This document shows positions 60,750 to 64,000 of a stretch of DNA of 64,000 nucleotides, one piece after another (within the stretch, counting starts at the first letter, position 1; each line of letters begins with the position of its first letter). This DNA is from Rhodovulum robiginosum. Lineage in GTDB: Bacteria > Pseudomonadota > Alphaproteobacteria > Rhodobacterales > Rhodobacteraceae. The position numbers and the translations under genes were made by a program. The stretch covers positions 62,001-126,000 of the forward strand of contig NZ_RWGU01000050.1 of NCBI RefSeq assembly GCF_003944755.1. The letters run 5' to 3'. The notes under the pieces are model-generated. The model did not search any database. It saw nothing but the letters and a program-made list of their open reading frames with translations, and was not told where the DNA came from.

Positions 60750-62495
60750 ATGACAGAACCTTCCCAGACCCTCCGCGTAAAGCTGTCCGAACTTGTCGGG
60801 CGCATCTACCCCGACCGCGACCGGGCCGAGCTGGTCAATGCGCTCGTCGCTGCCTTCTGGCCCGAGGGCAGCCACCCGCGCAAGCGCGCGCGCACCCCGT
60901 CGAACCGGCTTTGGTCGCCGCATGACGCGATGGTCATCACCTATGGCAACACGCTGATCGACGGCGCGCACAAGCCGCTCGACCTCTTGAACGATTTCCT
61001 GCGCCGATACCTGAGAGGGACGGTCAGCAGCGTGCATATCCTGCCGTTCTTTCCCTTCACCTCGGATGACGGGTTCGCGGTGACCGACTACCGGGCGGTC
61101 AACAGCCATCTGGGCGACTGGGCCGACATCCGCCGCATCGCCGATGAATTCACGCTGATGTCCGACCTGGTGCTGAACCACGTCTCAAGCCAGTCGAACT
61201 GGTTCAGCGAATATCTTCAGGGGCACGCGCCGTTCGACCGGTTCTTTTTCGAGGCCAGCCCCGATGACGATCTCTCGCCCGTGGTACGCCCGCGTACCAA
61301 CCCGCTGCTGCGCGAGGTCGAAACGGCGAACGGCACGCGATATGTGTGGTGCACCTTCAGCCACGACCAGATCGACCTTGATTTCCGCAATCCCGAGGTG
61401 CTGCTGGAATTCCTGCGGATCATGCGACTGCACGTGGAAAACGGCATCCGTATCATCCGCCTCGATGCGGTTGCCTTCATCTGGAAGGAGGCGGGCACGC
61501 CCTCGATCCACCTGCCGCAGACCCATGCCATCGTGCAGCTCATGCGCGTGCTGTGCGATTTCGCGGTCGAGCCGCTGATCCTGCTGACCGAGACCAATGT
61601 GCCGAACATCGAGAACCTGTCCTATTTCGGCAACCGCAACGAGGCGCACGCGGTCTACAATTTCTCGCTGCCGCCGCTGATCCTTCACGCGCTCTTGTCG
61701 GGCAGCGCCGAGTATCTGCACCTTTGGCAGATGGGCATGCCGCCGGCGCAGCTGGGCTGTGCCTATCTCAATTTCACCGCCTCCCATGACGGCATCGGGA
61801 TGCGCCCGGTCGAGGGGCTGTTGCCCCATGACGAGATCGCCCGCGTCATCGAGGCGGTGCGCAGCTTTGGCGGCGAGGTGTCGATGCGCACGCTCAACGG
61901 CGGCGGCGAGGCGCCTTACGAGCTGAACATCACCTGGTTCGACGCGATGACCGGCACGCTGGAGGGCCCCGACGACTGGAAGGTGGAACGCTTTCTCTGC
62001 AGCCAGTCCATCGTGATGGCGCTGGAAGGGGTGCCGGCCTTTTACATCCATTCGCTGCTGGCCACGCCGAACGACCATGCCGGCGTGGAAAAGACCGGGG
62101 TCAAGCGGGCGATCAACCGCCACCGCTGGGATTATCCCACGCTTCTGGAACGGCTCGACGACCCGTCCAGCCCGCAGTCGCAGGTGCTGCGCCGGATGAA
62201 GCGGCGCATCGGCATTCGCTGCCGCCAACCGGCCTTCCATCCCAACGCCACGCAATTCACCCTGCATCTCGACACGCGCATTTTCGGGCTCTGGCGGCAG
62301 AGCCTCGACCGCGACCAGTCGATCTTTGCGCTGCATAACGTCAGCGGCGACACGGTGTCGGTCTCGCCGCTGTCGATCAACCTGATCGGCAGCGAGAACT
62401 GGACCGACCTTTTGTCGGGCGAGACGATTTCACCCTCGGGCACCGATATCCCGTTCAAGCCCTACCAGTGCCGCTGGATCACCAACCGGGCATAA
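60750..62495 (+). CDS. GH13 sugar phosphorylase (sucrose/glucosylglycerate phosphorylase-like)
   Basis: GH13 subfamily 18 enzymes split sucrose, glucosylglycerate or similar glucosides with phosphate, giving glucose 1-phosphate. The 581-residue protein has VHILPFFPFTSDDGFAVTDY near residue 92, LMSDLVLNHVSSQSNWF near 133, the nucleophile Asp near 238 in IIRLDAVAFIWKE, the acid/base Glu near 281 in LLTETNVPNIENLSYFGN, and the third acid in TASHDGIGMRP near 347. It is longer than true sucrose phosphorylases (about 490-505), which leans towards a glucosylglycerate-type enzyme. The ATG has only a weak ribosome site. Confidence 0.82.
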   Translation: MTEPSQTLRVKLSELVGRIYPDRDRAELVNALVAAFWPEGSHPRKRARTPSNRLWSPHDAMVITYGNTLIDGAHKPLDLLNDFLRRYLRGTVSSVHILPFFPFTSDDGFAVTDYRAVNSHLGDWADIRRIADEFTLMSDLVLNHVSSQSNWFSEYLQGHAPFDRFFFEASPDDDLSPVVRPRTNPLLREVETANGTRYVWCTFSHDQIDLDFRNPEVLLEFLRIMRLHVENGIRIIRLDAVAFIWKEAGTPSIHLPQTHAIVQLMRVLCDFAVEPLILLTETNVPNIENLSYFGNRNEAHAVYNFSLPPLILHALLSGSAEYLHLWQMGMPPAQLGCAYLNFTASHDGIGMRPVEGLLPHDEIARVIEAVRSFGGEVSMRTLNGGGEAPYELNITWFDAMTGTLEGPDDWKVERFLCSQSIVMALEGVPAFYIHSLLATPNDHAGVEKTGVKRAINRHRWDYPTLLERLDDPSSPQSQVLRRMKRRIGIRCRQPAFHPNATQFTLHLDTRIFGLWRQSLDRDQSIFALHNVSGDTVSVSPLSINLIGSENWTDLLSGETISPSGTDIPFKPYQCRWITNRA

Positions 62496-62511
62496 GGGCC
62501 CGACCGGACGA

Positions 62512-64000
62512 TCAGGCCAGAAGGTCGAACACCTCGCCGCCGATCTCGATGTTGAGGCTGTCCTGCCCGGCCCCGTCGACCAGTGCCCAGACGATGAGGC
62601 CCTCCGGACGGTAGACCACGAACGCCTCTTGAACGTCGTCGTCGCCAGAGCGCCCGGTTGCGGGCGAGGATGTGTGCGTAAAGCGCACATTGAAGTCGTC
62701 GACCGATGCCGTGGCGTCGCTGAAGAGCAGCACGTCGCCCTCGGCGGCATCGTAATCCTGCACCCAGTCCGAGCCGTGGTTGGCGATGCCGAGATGGTAG
62801 AAATCGTCGGCGCCCGCGCCGCCGTTGATCCGGTCGAAGCCGAACCCGCCGTTGACGAAGTCGTTGCCATCGCCGCCGAAGACGAGATCGGACAGCGCCC
62901 CGCCGGTGATAACGTCATTGCCGGCCTGGCCGCGCAGGTCGTCGGCGCCAAATCCGCCGGAAATCCGGTCGTCGCCGTTCATCCCGAAGACGAGATCGTT
63001 GCCGTAGCCCGCGTCGATATCGTCATTTCCGTCGCCGCCATAGATCTCATCGCGCCGGTCGGCAGAGGTCGCGCCGCCCAGCACGACGTCGTCGCCCGCC
63101 TCGGCGTTGACCGTGTCGGGGCCGTCGCCCGCCTCGATCCGGTCGTCGCCTGCGGTGCCGGTCAGGCTGTCGGCGCCGGGCGTGCCGAAGATGGTGCTGC
63201 CCCCCGCACCCTCGAAAAGTTCGCCGCCCGACAGGACGTAGACCTTTCCGTCGTCGTCGAGCGCGACCAGATCGCCGGGCGCCCCGATCAGCAGTTCGGG
63301 CGTCCCGTCGCCGTCGAGGTCGCCGCTGGCAAGGGCGTAGCCGGCCGAGTCGGCCGTAGCCCCGTCAAGCCGCAGCATTCCCGCCGTGTCGGGGTCGTCT
63401 GACACCATGCCGAGCGACGCGAACGGTGTGAGGCTGCCCTCGCCATCGCGGCCGAGCACGACATAGACCGCCCCTTTCCCGTCGCCGGCGTTCAGAAACC
63501 CGATCCCGAAATCGCCGATACCGTCGCCGTTGACATCGCCGAGGGCCGAAAGGCCAGAGGTCAGGCCGCCGGTGTCTTCGTCGACCTCTCCGTCCTCCGA
63601 AAGCAGGTCGAAGGCGGGGTCGGCCGCATCGCCTTCGGCGTTGCCCAGCAGGCGCACATCGCCGTCGCCCGCCAGCGTGCCGCGCCGCGGCAGGCCGCCA
63701 TCGAACAGCCCCTCGTCGCCCAGGATTGCGTAGACCGCCCCGACATTGGTCGCCGGGCTCACGCCGGTCCGGTCCAGCAGCGGGGCCAGCACCCCGATAT
63801 CCGACACCCCGTCGCCGTCGATATCGCCGAGATCGGAGGGCGAGAAACCGGCCGCCGTGATTTCACCCGTTACCTCGCCCTGCAGGAAATACTGGTCGCG
63901 CAGGGTGACCTCGGCGCCGGGGCTCACGCCGTCCTCGAAATGCAGCAAGAACAGGCCGCCGCTGGTGTATTGCGAGTCCTCGGGCCCGTCCTGCAGCGCG
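62512..64000 (-). CDS. Secreted FG-GAP/RTX calcium-binding protein (5' end outside window)
   Basis: The frame is open to the window edge, so the N-terminus is missing; at least 495 residues are visible. The first part has FG-GAP/integrin-type repeats (LGDIDGDGVSDIGV, LGDVNGDGIGDFGI, SGDLDGDGTPELLIG). The later part carries RTX nonapeptide repeats of GGxGxDxU type (GTAGDDRIEAGDGPDT, GGDGNDDIDAGYGNDL and more), which fold on calcium. A C-terminal domain ending in EVFDLLA resembles type I secretion signals. It would be an extracellular structural or adhesive protein. No type I secretion genes are in the window. Confidence 0.85.
   Translation of the reverse strand, partial: ALQDGPEDSQYTSGGLFLLHFEDGVSPGAEVTLRDQYFLQGEVTGEITAAGFSPSDLGDIDGDGVSDIGVLAPLLDRTGVSPATNVGAVYAILGDEGLFDGGLPRRGTLAGDGDVRLLGNAEGDAADPAFDLLSEDGEVDEDTGGLTSGLSALGDVNGDGIGDFGIGFLNAGDGKGAVYVVLGRDGEGSLTPFASLGMVSDDPDTAGMLRLDGATADSAGYALASGDLDGDGTPELLIGAPGDLVALDDDGKVYVLSGGELFEGAGGSTIFGTPGADSLTGTAGDDRIEAGDGPDTVNAEAGDDVVLGGATSADRRDEIYGGDGNDDIDAGYGNDLVFGMNGDDRISGGFGADDLRGQAGNDVITGGALSDLVFGGDGNDFVNGGFGFDRINGGAGADDFYHLGIANHGSDWVQDYDAAEGDVLLFSDATASVDDFNVRFTHTSSPATGRSGDDDVQEAFVVYRPEGLIVWALVDGAGQDSLNIEIGGEVFDLLA

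Overview
The window comes from the chromosome of a high-GC alphaproteobacterium, most likely a member of the Rhodobacterales (Roseobacter/Paracoccus relatives). The evidence is the GC-rich codon use, the dense head-to-tail operons with 4-nt ATGA/GTGA overlaps, a complete beta-hydroxyaspartate cycle (bhc) locus, a bacterial ALDH16-type double aldehyde dehydrogenase beside deoC, a DUF1523-type protein, and a dispersed GGTATTT...CCA(A)GAAGAAG intergenic element that I associate with this order. I see no phage, transposase, tRNA, rRNA or CRISPR. About 53 protein genes are packed with no gap over about 220 bases.

Layout. 1-8.7 kb: an Opp/Dpp-type ABC transporter (dual ATPase cut by the edge, two permeases, and a separate binding protein), split by an oppositely oriented block with creatinase, a Tat lipoprotein L,D-transpeptidase, D-lyxose isomerase and an unrecognised protein built of five 26-residue repeats. 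8.9-12.9 kb: panBC, an M20 deacylase and two small membrane proteins. 13-16.3 kb: deoC coupled to ALDH16. 16.5-25.9 kb: an RND efflux pair, UDP-glucose dehydrogenase and a fused 5-oxoprolinase. 25.9-31.3 kb: bhcR and bhcABCD. 31.3-36.2 kb: urate breakdown (puuD, uraH, a puuE-uraD fusion, allantoicase, ureidoglycolate lyase). 36.2-42.4 kb: a CRTAC1-like protein, xylFHG and glycerate kinase. 42.5-52.3 kb: NsrR-like regulator, cydDC, cydABX, a Tat-exported sulfide:quinone oxidoreductase, a small membrane protein and a SLAC1-type channel. 52.4-55.5 kb: zur-znuCB and znuA. 55.5-62.5 kb: xylB-xylA-galM-dihaem peroxidase and a divergent GH13 sugar phosphorylase. 62.5 kb to the end: an FG-GAP/RTX protein cut by the edge.

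How the genes work together. The most striking theme is glyoxylate. Ureidoglycolate lyase releases glyoxylate from urate-derived ureidoglycolate, and the neighbouring bhc genes turn glyoxylate plus glycine into oxaloacetate. Creatinase makes sarcosine, a glycine precursor, and glycerate kinase serves a second glyoxylate exit route. A second theme is respiration under stress: a cytochrome bd oxidase with its CydDC exporter lies next to an NO-sensor-type Rrf2 regulator and a sulfide oxidase, with FNR-type boxes before both cydA and sqr. A third is pentose use, with xylose uptake, xylose catabolism and D-lyxose isomerase at three separate sites.
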